Assembly: GCA_017480325.1 (NCBI GenBank)
Contig: JAFVAY010000009.1
Span: forward strand, 1-64,000
From: Clostridiales bacterium
GTDB taxonomy: Bacteria; Bacillota; Clostridia; Saccharofermentanales; Saccharofermentanaceae
Length of the DNA: 64,000 bases
Reading direction: 5' to 3'
Shown here piece by piece: positions 15,740 to 24,337 of the stretch. Position 1 is the stretch's first letter; every line of letters begins with the position of its first letter. The notes beneath the pieces were generated by a model. That model saw nothing but the letters and a program-made list of their open reading frames with translations. It ran no database searches and was not told the DNA's origin. Both the position numbers and the translations under genes were made by a program.

Positions 15740-18030
15740 GTTACAGTTCCTCCTTTATAATACAAATTCTTGAATTCCTGTAATGTGGGATACGAAGGTA
15801 TCGCTCCCGTTCTGGTTATACTCACGGAGCAATACCTGTCCGCGAACAGTGCCGCCTCCGACAGCATATCCGATGTAAGCTCGGCAAGATCGGTCTTATT
15901 GATGCCAGACGATGCCAGATACCAAAGGAGCGCACCTATGAAGCCGTCTCCTGCACCCGTAGTGTCAACAGCCTGAACCTCCACTCCGGGATCCTCTCCA
16001 GAGGTCTTACGGGTAATAAGCTTTGCTCCGTTCTTGCCTCTTGTGTATACGATAAGCTTTACTCCTACAGCCAGAAGCTCCTTACAAGCCTCATCTATAT
16101 CTGTCTGTCCCGTGATAAACTCCAGTTCCTCATCCGAGATCTTGAGAATATCCGCCACAGGGACAAATTCAGATACCGCCTCCTTCATGGCCTCTGTGCT
16201 CTTCCACAGAGCCGGACGAAGGTTCGGATCAAAGCTTATGATCGCTCCTCTTGCTCTTGCCATATCGATTGCTTTACGATGTGCTTTACGCATGGGGAAA
16301 TCCCCAAGAGATACACTGCAGAAGTGAAGCGCATAGATATCATCAAGCATTCTCTCGTATATCTGATATTCGTTAAGAAGCATATCCGCAGACGGGTTCC
16401 TATAGAAGGAGAATGTACGGTTGCCGTCCTTGGCAAGACTTACGAAGGCCAAAGCCGTATTGGCTTCATCTGTTCTTAACACGCACGAGGTATCGATCCC
16501 CGCTTCATCAAGCTCCTTCAGTATCCTGTCTCCGAAGGGGTCCTGTCCCAGCATGGTCAGTATCTTGGACTTACCGCTGAGCTTAGCGAAAGCGCCGCAT
16601 ACATTCGCCGGGGCTCCTCCGAGCTTAGGAGAGAAAGCCGTTACCTCATGGAAGTCACAGCCCGTCTTATCGGGAATAAAATCTATAAGAGCCTCTCCTA
16701 TGGCAATGAGCTTCCTGGGCTTTTGACTAAGCCCGTATACCGTGGCGTCCGAATCAGCCTTAAAGACAATATCCGAATCAGGATAAAATCTGCTGCTCAT
16801 AACGACTCTGCCGCCGTTGATATAAATCTCTACAGAAGACGTATCCAATAAGATACGGATATCTTTGATATCCCCTGTCTTGGCGCGTCTGATATCTCTT
16901 CCGAAGCCCCAGCCCTTATCCTCATCGAATACAAGAGAGCATATTCCGTCTTCGACTATAAGCCTGAAGCCGCCGAAGTCAGCCTCCTTAAACTCTGAAG
17001 ATCTGATAATTATCTCCGACAAAGCTTCAAGCTCTATACTGTCACCGGCCTTTACCAGCTTACGTGATGCTCTAAGATTAACAAGCTCATCAATAGGATT
17101 CTGACAAAGAGCACCGTCATCGTTCAAGGACAACTGTCTTGGCAACGTAAGGCAATGCTGCCAACCAAGCTCAGTAGTGGGATTAGAATAAGGTATATCT
17201 CCTATACCCATCCACCCTATGAGAATCCTTCTTCCGTCGGGAGCGACGAAGGTCTGCGGAGCATAGAAATCAAAGCCATGATCGAATTCATTGAACTCCT
17301 CGAGCCGGTCTTCGTTAAGTCTGAAGTAGCCTGAACTGTAGACGTTCTGATTCTTTAATTCCTCATGAGGAAGCCCCTGAGGAGATAACCCCAGAAATCT
17401 CTGTCCATCTACATCAAAAAGATCCGGGCACTCCCACATATATCCGAAGTCGGGAACTTGATATGTCTTCACGAAGCTGAAGCTATCGGGGTCGGTACCC
17501 TCATAGTACAGGACAAGCCCCTTTGAATCCTTAGTCCTGGCTCCGAGCACCATCTTCCATATGCCGTCTTCCTTCCATACCTTCGGGTCTCTGACATGAC
17601 ACGAGCAACAATCCGGGTAGTCGGCATTCTTAAGAATTATCTTCTTGCCCGTAAGAGTTCTCGCATCATCGGTTACAACATGTATCTGATTTGCTTCTCG
17701 ACCTTCATTGATATAGTCATAGTCTCCCGGAAGCTTTACATTACCTGTATAGAAGATATGAAGCTTCCCGTCATCTACAACCGCACAACCGGAATAAACA
17801 CCGCTTCTGTCTTCAGGGATGTCAGGCTCCATAACTATGCCTGTATACTCCCAGGTAAGCATATCCGTGCTCTCCATGTGTCCCCAGCATTTCCGTCCGC
17901 TGCCCTCGGCAGAGTCGGGAGAATACTGGAAGTACACATGGAACTTGCCCGAGTAATAGCACAATCCGTTAGGATCGTTAAGCCATCCGTTTAAAGGTTC
18001 GATATGAAGCTTTTGCTTCCAATCCGTCAT
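15736..18030 (-). CDS. scrB: bifunctional sucrose-6-phosphate hydrolase / fructokinase fusion
   Basis: 764 residues. Residues 1 to about 435 are a GH32 invertase: nucleophile motif NDPNG (18-22), RDPKVW, and the acid/base motif ECPDLF, plus a C-terminal beta-sandwich. From about 440 a complete PfkB-family sugar kinase follows, starting KLIAIGEALIDFIP, with GGAPANV and the anion-hole motif DTTGAGDGF. The enzyme would cut sucrose-6-phosphate into glucose-6-phosphate and fructose, then phosphorylate the fructose. The two are normally separate genes (scrB, scrK). It overlaps scrA by 4 bases. Confidence 0.93.
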   Translation of the reverse strand: MTDWKQKLHIEPLNGWLNDPNGLCYYSGKFHVYFQYSPDSAEGSGRKCWGHMESTDMLTWEYTGIVMEPDIPEDRSGVYSGCAVVDDGKLHIFYTGNVKLPGDYDYINEGREANQIHVVTDDARTLTGKKIILKNADYPDCCSCHVRDPKVWKEDGIWKMVLGARTKDSKGLVLYYEGTDPDSFSFVKTYQVPDFGYMWECPDLFDVDGQRFLGLSPQGLPHEELKNQNVYSSGYFRLNEDRLEEFNEFDHGFDFYAPQTFVAPDGRRILIGWMGIGDIPYSNPTTELGWQHCLTLPRQLSLNDDGALCQNPIDELVNLRASRKLVKAGDSIELEALSEIIIRSSEFKEADFGGFRLIVEDGICSLVFDEDKGWGFGRDIRRAKTGDIKDIRILLDTSSVEIYINGGRVVMSSRFYPDSDIVFKADSDATVYGLSQKPRKLIAIGEALIDFIPDKTGCDFHEVTAFSPKLGGAPANVCGAFAKLSGKSKILTMLGQDPFGDRILKELDEAGIDTSCVLRTDEANTALAFVSLAKDGNRTFSFYRNPSADMLLNEYQIYERMLDDIYALHFCSVSLGDFPMRKAHRKAIDMARARGAIISFDPNLRPALWKSTEAMKEAVSEFVPVADILKISDEELEFITGQTDIDEACKELLAVGVKLIVYTRGKNGAKLITRKTSGEDPGVEVQAVDTTGAGDGFIGALLWYLASSGINKTDLAELTSDMLSEAALFADRYCSVSITRTGAIPSYPTLQEFKNLYYKGGTVT

Positions 18031-19991
18031 TTCTTCACCTTGATAATATCTGTTAACTGCTCAACATCACCGTCTGCTATCTTCTCCACCGATGAGTAAT
18101 CATCAGTATTGGTAATGATGACGGGAGTCTCGGTCTTATAGCCGGCTTCCTTTATCTTATCGATAGAGAATTCCACCAGCTTCTGTCCCTTCTTTACCTT
18201 ATCTCCTTCCTTGACGAATGCCTCGAAGCCCTTCCCCTCCATCTCAACGGTATTGATACCGACATGAACAAGGATCTCAACACCGTTCTCGAGGGTAATA
18301 CCGACAGCATGCTTAGTATCAAAAATAGAGCTTATCTCGCCGTCAGCCGGAGCAACGACCTTGCCCTCAGAGGGTATTACAGCAGCACCTTCACCCAAGA
18401 TCCCCTGCGCGAAGGTCTCATCCGGTACATCCGATAAAGCTATAAGCTTTCCCTTTACGGGAGACGCGATGATGAACTCATCAGTCGCGGATTCCTTACT
18501 GTCGGAGGAAGCGGAACTCTCAGCCTTGGGGGCCTCAGAAGATACAACTGCCACCTCTCCTGCCGCAGCTGTCGCTACAGCCAATGCGGGCTCGGAAGAA
18601 ACCGCAGGCTTTCCTGCATTCTCCGCCTCCTCCGGAATACCCATGAACCAGGATACTGCGAAGGCAACGCCTGCCGCGAGAGCGAAGTCGATAAGGTAGC
18701 CTACCGTACAGTCAAGAGTGATAAGGAAGCCGAATACACCCGTAACTCCATATGCCGTAGCATATACGTTCATGATAGAGCCTGCCGCCGCACCGACTGC
18801 ACCGCCGATCATTCCTGCCACGAAGGGTCTTACATATCTTACGTTAACACCGAAGATCGCAGGCTCCGTAATTCCCAGGAAAGCAGAAAGCGATGCGGGA
18901 AGAGCCATAGACTTGATCTTCCTGTTCTTTGTCTTCAAAGCTACTGCCAATGCAGCTGCACCCTGTGCAACGTTGGCGGCCGTAGCGATAGGCATCCAGA
19001 TATTCATTCCGTTATTGGCGATCATGGAAGCCTCTATCGCGTTATACATATGATGCACACCTGCTACAACTGTAGGAGCATAGGCGGCACCCATTAAGAA
19101 TGCACCGATTCCGTAAGGGATGGTGATGAGCCACTGAGCACCGGTAAGGACCCATGTCTCTATCTGTGCGAAGACAGGTCCGATAATTGTCATTGTGAGA
19201 AATCCCGTTACCAGTACAGTTACAAGAGGCGTAACGAACAGATCGATCATCTCAGGCACATGCTTGTGGAGCCAGTTCTCGATCTTGCACATCAGCCAAA
19301 CTGCAATTACTACAGGAATAACATGTCCCTGGTAACCCGAGTTCTGAATATTCCAGGTTCCGAACCATGACCACAGTGTAGTAGTCTCAGCGCCGGATGC
19401 GATAGTCCATGCATTAACAAGACTCGGATGGATCATGATCATTCCGATTACTGCACCTAAGTACACATTGCCCTTGAATATCTTAGCCGCACTTACAGCG
19501 ATAAGAATGGGCAGGAATGACAGAGCCGCATTCGAGAAAATATCGAGTAGGTTATAGATATATGTATCCGCTATATTCGGATAGAGTCTCGACAGACCGC
19601 CAAGCAATCCGTTAAGAAGACCCGTTGCTACAATAGCCGGAATAATAGGTACGAATATATCTCCCAATGTCTTAAGAAGTCTCTTCCAGATGGGAGCCTT
19701 AGAGGCAGCTGCCTGCTTAACATCGTCCTTAGAAGAAGCCTCCACTCCCGCCAAAGCGATAAATTCATCATAGACCTTGTTTACCGTTCCTGTGCCGATA
19801 ATGATCTGAATCTGACCCTGGGCTTCGAATACGCCCTTGACGCCATCAACATTCTCGACTACAGCCTTCTGCATCTTGGAGTTATCGGCTATAACGAGAC
19901 GTAATCTTGTAGCACAATGAGCTGCACTTACCAGGTTCTCTTTACCGCCGATCCCTGCCAGTATCTCCGAGGCGCATTTTCTGTAATCCAT
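18027..19991 (-). CDS. scrA: sucrose-specific PTS transporter EIIBCA
   Basis: 654 residues in B-C-A order. EIIB (1 to about 85) has the phosphocysteine in HCATRLRLV; EIIC (about 105-460) has about ten membrane segments with GITEPAIFGVN; a Ser/Glu/Ala-rich linker leads to EIIA (about 500-654), with the phosphohistidine region EILVHVGINTV. The glucose-sucrose family placement plus the adjoining GH32 gene indicates sucrose as substrate. It is the first gene of the operon and is preceded by a hairpin followed by a T-run. Confidence 0.93.
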   Translation of the reverse strand: MDYRKCASEILAGIGGKENLVSAAHCATRLRLVIADNSKMQKAVVENVDGVKGVFEAQGQIQIIIGTGTVNKVYDEFIALAGVEASSKDDVKQAAASKAPIWKRLLKTLGDIFVPIIPAIVATGLLNGLLGGLSRLYPNIADTYIYNLLDIFSNAALSFLPILIAVSAAKIFKGNVYLGAVIGMIMIHPSLVNAWTIASGAETTTLWSWFGTWNIQNSGYQGHVIPVVIAVWLMCKIENWLHKHVPEMIDLFVTPLVTVLVTGFLTMTIIGPVFAQIETWVLTGAQWLITIPYGIGAFLMGAAYAPTVVAGVHHMYNAIEASMIANNGMNIWMPIATAANVAQGAAALAVALKTKNRKIKSMALPASLSAFLGITEPAIFGVNVRYVRPFVAGMIGGAVGAAAGSIMNVYATAYGVTGVFGFLITLDCTVGYLIDFALAAGVAFAVSWFMGIPEEAENAGKPAVSSEPALAVATAAAGEVAVVSSEAPKAESSASSDSKESATDEFIIASPVKGKLIALSDVPDETFAQGILGEGAAVIPSEGKVVAPADGEISSIFDTKHAVGITLENGVEILVHVGINTVEMEGKGFEAFVKEGDKVKKGQKLVEFSIDKIKEAGYKTETPVIITNTDDYSSVEKIADGDVEQLTDIIKVKK

Positions 19992-20012
19992 AGTCGTCTC
20001 CTCTCAAAAAAT

Positions 20013-20037
20013 ATGGCAGATCCTAAGGATCTGCCAT
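20013..20037 (-). terminator. terminator or attenuator in front of scrA
   Basis: Perfect inverted repeat ATGGCAGATCC-TTA-GGATCTGCCAT followed on the minus strand by ATTTTTT, ending only about 20 bases before the scrA ATG. It either ends the PadR operon or acts as a leader attenuator. The scrA ribosome binding site GAGAGGAG starts right after the T-run. Confidence 0.7.
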
Positions 20038-20106
20038 TATTTTATGAAAACGATATATGTATATCTTTCCTATCTCGTAAACTTTCGGTAAATATATCCC
20101 TCTATA

Positions 20107-20361
20107 TTACAGATCGAGCTCATCCAGCTCTGTAGACAATGTATCAAATGCATCCTCTGCCTGTGACACTCCGTCCGTTACGTTATCCGTCATCTCAACA
20201 ACCGAATCTCTGAAGGATGCAAAGCTGTTCTGAATCTTCTCCGTATCGACCGAGGAACCGACATTAGCTATAAAAACTATCACTGTTGCTATGCCCAGCA
20301 GTACAGATATGACCAAAGAAGCGATCCCGCAGATGATTAATCTGATCTCTGATTTCTTCAT
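20107..20361 (-). CDS. small single-pass membrane protein
   Basis: 84 residues: short basic N-terminus (MKKSEIRL), one membrane helix (about 8-32), then a polar, acidic helical tail ending ELDELDL that resembles an amphipathic coiled segment. Third gene of the PadR-DUF1700 operon, 15 bases after the DUF1700 gene. It may assist or be regulated with the DUF1700 membrane protein. No known family. Confidence 0.7.
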   Translation of the reverse strand: MKKSEIRLIICGIASLVISVLLGIATVIVFIANVGSSVDTEKIQNSFASFRDSVVEMTDNVTDGVSQAEDAFDTLSTELDELDL

Positions 20362-20376
20362 GATTATTACCTCCCC

Positions 20377-20940
20377 TTAAAGTCCGTTATGCCAGACACG
20401 CTTCATAGACTCGATATACCACTTTGTTCCCAGTACGAAGTACTTGATGGAGAAGTAGCATACAGCGTATCCGAATATAGCCAGGAAGAGCAATGTAAGT
20501 CCGAGAAGCAATCCGGATACTAGGAACGAACCGTAGCTCCAGAATGTGGCAAGTATAGCCAGGCTTCCGAGAGCGACTGCAAGCTCCGCTAAGGCAATAC
20601 ACAGAATAATACCGAAAAGCGTGAACCATGCGGGAATTGCTACGAACACGGTCATCAGCACTACGAACATCACGGTTCCGGATGAAGGCTCCTTGACCTT
20701 GGGCTTTGCCTCCTTCTGTGCCTTCTTCGACAGTATCATGGGAAGTGACATTCCTTCCTTATAATCCGCTGCCAGATCTTTGGGATCTCCAAGCTGTGCG
20801 GCAGCCTCCTCTTCGGTCTTGCCTGCCAGCATGCTCTCGTTAAAGTGCTCCTCTATATCGTTCAGTATGTCTTTGACATCATTGTAAGACATTGAACCAA
20901 GTTCTTTGGCGAGCTTGTCAAGATATTCCTTCTTTGTCAT
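20377..20940 (-). CDS. DUF1700 (HAAS-domain) membrane protein
   Basis: 187 residues. The N-terminal helical HAAS domain (MTKKEYLDKLAKEL to LGDPKDLAADY, 1 to about 60) is followed by a linker and three to four membrane segments. HAAS/DUF1700 proteins are typically encoded next to PadR regulators, as here (4-base overlap), and are thought to act in membrane-linked signalling. Exact role unknown. Confidence 0.85.
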   Translation of the reverse strand: MTKKEYLDKLAKELGSMSYNDVKDILNDIEEHFNESMLAGKTEEEAAAQLGDPKDLAADYKEGMSLPMILSKKAQKEAKPKVKEPSSGTVMFVVLMTVFVAIPAWFTLFGIILCIALAELAVALGSLAILATFWSYGSFLVSGLLLGLTLLFLAIFGYAVCYFSIKYFVLGTKWYIESMKRVWHNGL

Positions 20941-21254
20941 GTCTTCTCATCCTCCAATATTCCTTTTACAGCTTCTGAAAACTCATCCCACTCCTGCCTG
21001 TATAAGGTAAGCTTCTCCCTGCCTTGATCAGTCAGGTGATAATACTTGCGTGGCGGTCCGTTCTTCGATTCCTTGAGATAGGTACTTACCAGACCATCCG
21101 ATGCAAGCTTTCTTAGTATCGGATATACAGTTCCGTCTGAGATCTGTATCTTCCTGGAAAGCGTGTCAGCTACGTCATAACCGTAGCTGTCACCTTTCCC
21201 CAGGATGGTAAGCACGCACAAATCAAGGACACCTTTTTTGAACTGATTGTTCAT
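20937..21254 (-). CDS. PadR-family transcriptional regulator
   Basis: 105 residues: winged helix MNNQFKKGVLDLCVLTIL, GDSYGYDVADTLS, SDGTVYPILRKLASDGLV, and the wing PPRKYYHLTDQG, which are standard PadR-s1 features. I start at ATG 21254, which follows AAGGGGGAA; the frame remains open upstream but lacks homology. It probably represses its own operon; a palindrome overlaps its promoter. Confidence 0.9.
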   Translation of the reverse strand: MNNQFKKGVLDLCVLTILGKGDSYGYDVADTLSRKIQISDGTVYPILRKLASDGLVSTYLKESKNGPPRKYYHLTDQGREKLTLYRQEWDEFSEAVKGILEDEKT

Positions 21255-21303
21255 ATTATTCCCCCTTATTCCAAATTTGTGCGGTTTCAACCTTATAGAA
21301 TTG

Positions 21304-21335
21304 AATATAGCACAGTATTGTTCATTGTGCAATAC
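21304..21335 (-). promoter_or_regulatory. promoter and candidate operator of the padR operon
   Basis: Minus-strand TTGCAC (21327-21332), 17-base spacer, TATATT (21304-21309). The inverted repeat GTATTG-9-CAATAC (21315-21335) covers the -35 and upstream spacer, a likely PadR binding site. Confidence 0.6.
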
Positions 21336-21374
21336 CAAACATAAAATAAGTCTATCCCGACAAAACCCAGATTA

Positions 21375-22499
21375 TCAGGCCGACTTAAGCTCCATAGAAA
21401 TGTTAAGAATTATTCCGAAGGATATGAAATTGACAAGCATGGCTGTACCTCCGTAGCTTACGAATGGAAGCGGTATTCCGGTAATCGGGAGAAGGCCAAC
21501 CGCCATACCCATATTCTCTATATAGTGGAAAGCAAAGGATGCTACGAGCCCGACGATCATGTAAGAATATGCGGGACGGGAAGCGTGAGCTGCGACGAAC
21601 AGACATCTGCAGAGGAAGAAAAAGGCCAGAATAATAAGCGCGGTAGTACCTATAAAGCCAAGATGCTCCGATGTGGCAGAATAGATAAAATCACTTTCCT
21701 TGACCGGGACTGTAACTAGGATTCCCGTGTGGTTACCGGACAATCCGCCTGAGGCGATCGCGGCCTTCGACTGCACCAGGTTCCATTCAGCCTCGGGGTC
21801 TGTTCCCTCGAACACGAGAGACAGTATTCTCTTCTTCTGATAATCCTTAAGATAGAAGCTCCATACGAAGGGAACACCGATAACGATAATTCCCGATGCT
21901 GCCAGAAGAAAGTATCTGTACTTAAGTCCCCACACGAACACAATACATATGAAGGAAAAAACTATAACCATAGCAGTACCGAAGTCAGGCTGGCTTAGTA
22001 TCAACAGCATCGGCGGAGCGTAAGTAACCGCGAGAAGTCCCATTCCCTTAAGAAGCGAGACATCCTTCGTGTATATCCTCTCGAACAGATCCGCCGCCGC
22101 CATCGCAAGTCCGATCTTGGCAAGCTCCGAGGGCTGAAAGTTTCCTATGACCGGAAGATTAAGCCACGAGTCGGCTCCCCACTTCCACGTAAGGTCATAG
22201 CCGTCTATCGGCACCAGCACAAGGAGGAATAACGACACTCCGTACACTGCCCACCCGAACACCCGAAGTATCTGCGTATCCATAGCACACAGGAACGCCG
22301 TAATGACCATTCCTACTATAGCTGCCCCGATCTGTCTGTAGAGGTTGTTGGGATATGCTTCATAACCGTCCTTAAGAACCTGATTCAGAACATAAAGACC
22401 TATAACGGTAATAAGAAAGATCGGTACGATAAGGTAGTAATCCACCTTACGGAAATACTGCGTATTGCGAAGCTTCTCTATACCTGACTTACCGGGCAT
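21375..22499 (-). CDS. rodA: RodA-type SEDS peptidoglycan glycosyltransferase
   Basis: 374 residues with about ten membrane segments. Conserved SEDS elements are NFQPSELAKIGL, the glycosyltransferase loop ESDFIYSATSEHLGF, and PLPFVSYGGTAML near the end. It polymerises lipid II with a class B PBP during cell elongation. It is the last gene of the minus-strand run from rimP, 8 bases after lgt. FtsW or SpoVE cannot be wholly excluded by sequence alone, but the length and lack of cell-division neighbours suit RodA. Confidence 0.85.
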   Translation of the reverse strand: MPGKSGIEKLRNTQYFRKVDYYLIVPIFLITVIGLYVLNQVLKDGYEAYPNNLYRQIGAAIVGMVITAFLCAMDTQILRVFGWAVYGVSLFLLVLVPIDGYDLTWKWGADSWLNLPVIGNFQPSELAKIGLAMAAADLFERIYTKDVSLLKGMGLLAVTYAPPMLLILSQPDFGTAMVIVFSFICIVFVWGLKYRYFLLAASGIIVIGVPFVWSFYLKDYQKKRILSLVFEGTDPEAEWNLVQSKAAIASGGLSGNHTGILVTVPVKESDFIYSATSEHLGFIGTTALIILAFFFLCRCLFVAAHASRPAYSYMIVGLVASFAFHYIENMGMAVGLLPITGIPLPFVSYGGTAMLVNFISFGIILNISMELKSA

Positions 22500-22507
22500 T
22501 TATGAGG

Positions 22508-23374
22508 TTAAGCCTTTCGGGATGAGTTGGCAGGAAGCGGAAGTCTTTCCCAGTCCTTAAGGTGAGACACAAGGATGATAACAAGACCTCCTACGACAAG
22601 GATCACCGACAGAAGCTGAGATGTTCTGATCCCGGTGCTTCCGAGATAAAGAGAATCCGTACGAAGGCCCTCGAGGAAGAATCTCACGGCTCCGTAAAGA
22701 ATCATGTACACACTTGTAGTCTCGAAGCGGTGAGTGCTTATTGATCTCACAAGAAGAAGCACAATGAAGATCGTCAGTGTGCAAAGTGATTCATAAAGAA
22801 ACGTAGGATGCACAGGCATGGATGCATCAAGCTCAGGACAGTTGGACGCGAGATACCTGCTGATCTTCTCAGAGGTCATGCCCCACGGCAGAGTAGTGGT
22901 CGTACCGAAGGCCTCTTGATTGAAGAAATTTCCCCAACGACCTATTGCCTGTCCCAGAGGGATATAAACGACACAGTAATCCGCACAGGTAGAGAAAGAA
23001 ATCTTCCTGATCTTCGTCATAATGAATGCCCCGAGGAAAGCTCCGAGCACGCCTCCGTAGACTGCGAGTCCGCCTGATCTCGTATCGAAGATGCGACTCA
23101 GATCCTGTGAGTAGTAATCCCATTCGCAGAGTACGTAGTACAGCCTGGCGCCGATAATGGCAGATGGCAAGGACACGAGGAGAATATCGTACACCAGATC
23201 CTCCGAGAACTTATTACGCTTTGCCTGCCTTACGGCAAGAACGCCGCACAGCACCATCGCCAGGGATATTATCACCCCGTACCAATATATGTTGAAGGAT
23301 CCTATCGAGAAAGCGACAGGGTCTACATTGACCGTGAATCCAAGGAAAGGAAATCTTACTTCATCAAAATTCAT
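22508..23374 (-). CDS. lgt: prolipoprotein diacylglyceryl transferase
   Basis: 288 residues, seven membrane segments, with the Lgt signature GRWGNFFNQEAFG and the early YGVIISLAM segment. It transfers diacylglycerol from phosphatidylglycerol to the lipobox cysteine of prolipoproteins; several lipoprotein substrates are encoded in this window. Start at ATG after GAGGT. It follows ribF by 12 bases. Confidence 0.93.
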   Translation of the reverse strand: MNFDEVRFPFLGFTVNVDPVAFSIGSFNIYWYGVIISLAMVLCGVLAVRQAKRNKFSEDLVYDILLVSLPSAIIGARLYYVLCEWDYYSQDLSRIFDTRSGGLAVYGGVLGAFLGAFIMTKIRKISFSTCADYCVVYIPLGQAIGRWGNFFNQEAFGTTTTLPWGMTSEKISRYLASNCPELDASMPVHPTFLYESLCTLTIFIVLLLVRSISTHRFETTSVYMILYGAVRFFLEGLRTDSLYLGSTGIRTSQLLSVILVVGGLVIILVSHLKDWERLPLPANSSRKA

Positions 23375-23386
23375 ATCAATACCTCG

Positions 23387-24337
23387 TTATACCCCGAGAA
23401 TTATACCCCTTTTTGCCAGTCGTGTCTTTGCAGTCTCCTTATCTTCAGCAACCTGCGAGGACAACTCATCGACAGAGGCGAATTTCCGCTCCGGTCTTAT
23501 GAAGTCCAGAAGCTCCACCTTAATGCGCGCCCCGTAAATTATCTCATCGAAGTCGAAGATGAAGGTCTCAACGATATCGCCATTAGTATCCTCCACCGTA
23601 GGCCTTCTCCCTACATTGGTTACACCGTAAAGCTTCCTGCCTCCGAGGGTTACTCGCGAGACGTACACTCCCCTTCTTACCTTGAACTTATTCTCGGGAA
23701 CCTCGATATTAACCGTGGGGAACCCAAGAGTCCTGCCAAGCTCCTTGCCGTGTATAACCATGCCTGAGTATAGAAAAGCGCTCCCTCCGGTAAGCTCACT
23801 ATAAAGGCTCACATCTCCCTCAGCCAAAGCTTCACGCAGCCAGGTGGAGGACAACCTCCTCCCCTCTTCCCCGTAAAGCCTGTCGTCGAAGATCTCCACA
23901 TCCATTCCGTGGCCTTCGGCATATTCTTTAAGAAGCTTAGAATCTCCTCCTGCATCCTTGCCGAAGCGATAGTCCTTCCCGGCAAACAGTGCACATGAAG
24001 TAAGCTTCATGTTGATGATCTCATCAAGGAACCATTCCGCCGGCATATCCTTAACCGCATTAAAGTCCAGCACCAGAAGCTCATTCACACCGAGCAGTGA
24101 CAAAGCCTCACGCTTCTCCTCGACAGTCTGAATAAGACCGTTACCGCATTTTCCGAAGTTGGAGAAGGTCAATACTGTGGAGGTAAGCCCCTGAAGGACC
24201 GCCGTCTTCACAGTTTTACGGATTATCTCCTTATGTCCCATGTGTATACCGTCGAAGAAGCCCAAGGCTACCGCCCTGCCCTTATGAAGATAGGGCAGCG
24301 TATCGAGGTAATATACTGTTGTCAGATCACTGTTCAA
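23387..24337 (-). CDS. ribF: bifunctional riboflavin kinase/FAD synthetase
   Basis: 316 residues. The N-terminal nucleotidyltransferase domain has GFFDGIHMGHKEII; the C-terminal kinase domain has GRTLGFPTVNIEVPE. It makes FMN and FAD, needed by the Rnf-like and PNPOx-type proteins elsewhere in this window. The start is TTG at 24337, supported by AAAGGA 9 bases upstream; it overlaps the truB stop by 11 bases. Confidence 0.93.
   Translation of the reverse strand: MNSDLTTVYYLDTLPYLHKGRAVALGFFDGIHMGHKEIIRKTVKTAVLQGLTSTVLTFSNFGKCGNGLIQTVEEKREALSLLGVNELLVLDFNAVKDMPAEWFLDEIINMKLTSCALFAGKDYRFGKDAGGDSKLLKEYAEGHGMDVEIFDDRLYGEEGRRLSSTWLREALAEGDVSLYSELTGGSAFLYSGMVIHGKELGRTLGFPTVNIEVPENKFKVRRGVYVSRVTLGGRKLYGVTNVGRRPTVEDTNGDIVETFIFDFDEIIYGARIKVELLDFIRPERKFASVDELSSQVAEDKETAKTRLAKRGIILGV

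Noticed and set aside
15224..15760. 178-codon plus-strand ORF opposite ptsI/ptsH
   Set aside because: Covers two highly conserved genes on the other strand; no independent evidence.
20000..20106. LicT/SacT-type RAT antiterminator site before scrA
   Set aside because: The hairpin does not overlap a RAT-like sequence and no BglG-type regulator is encoded nearby.
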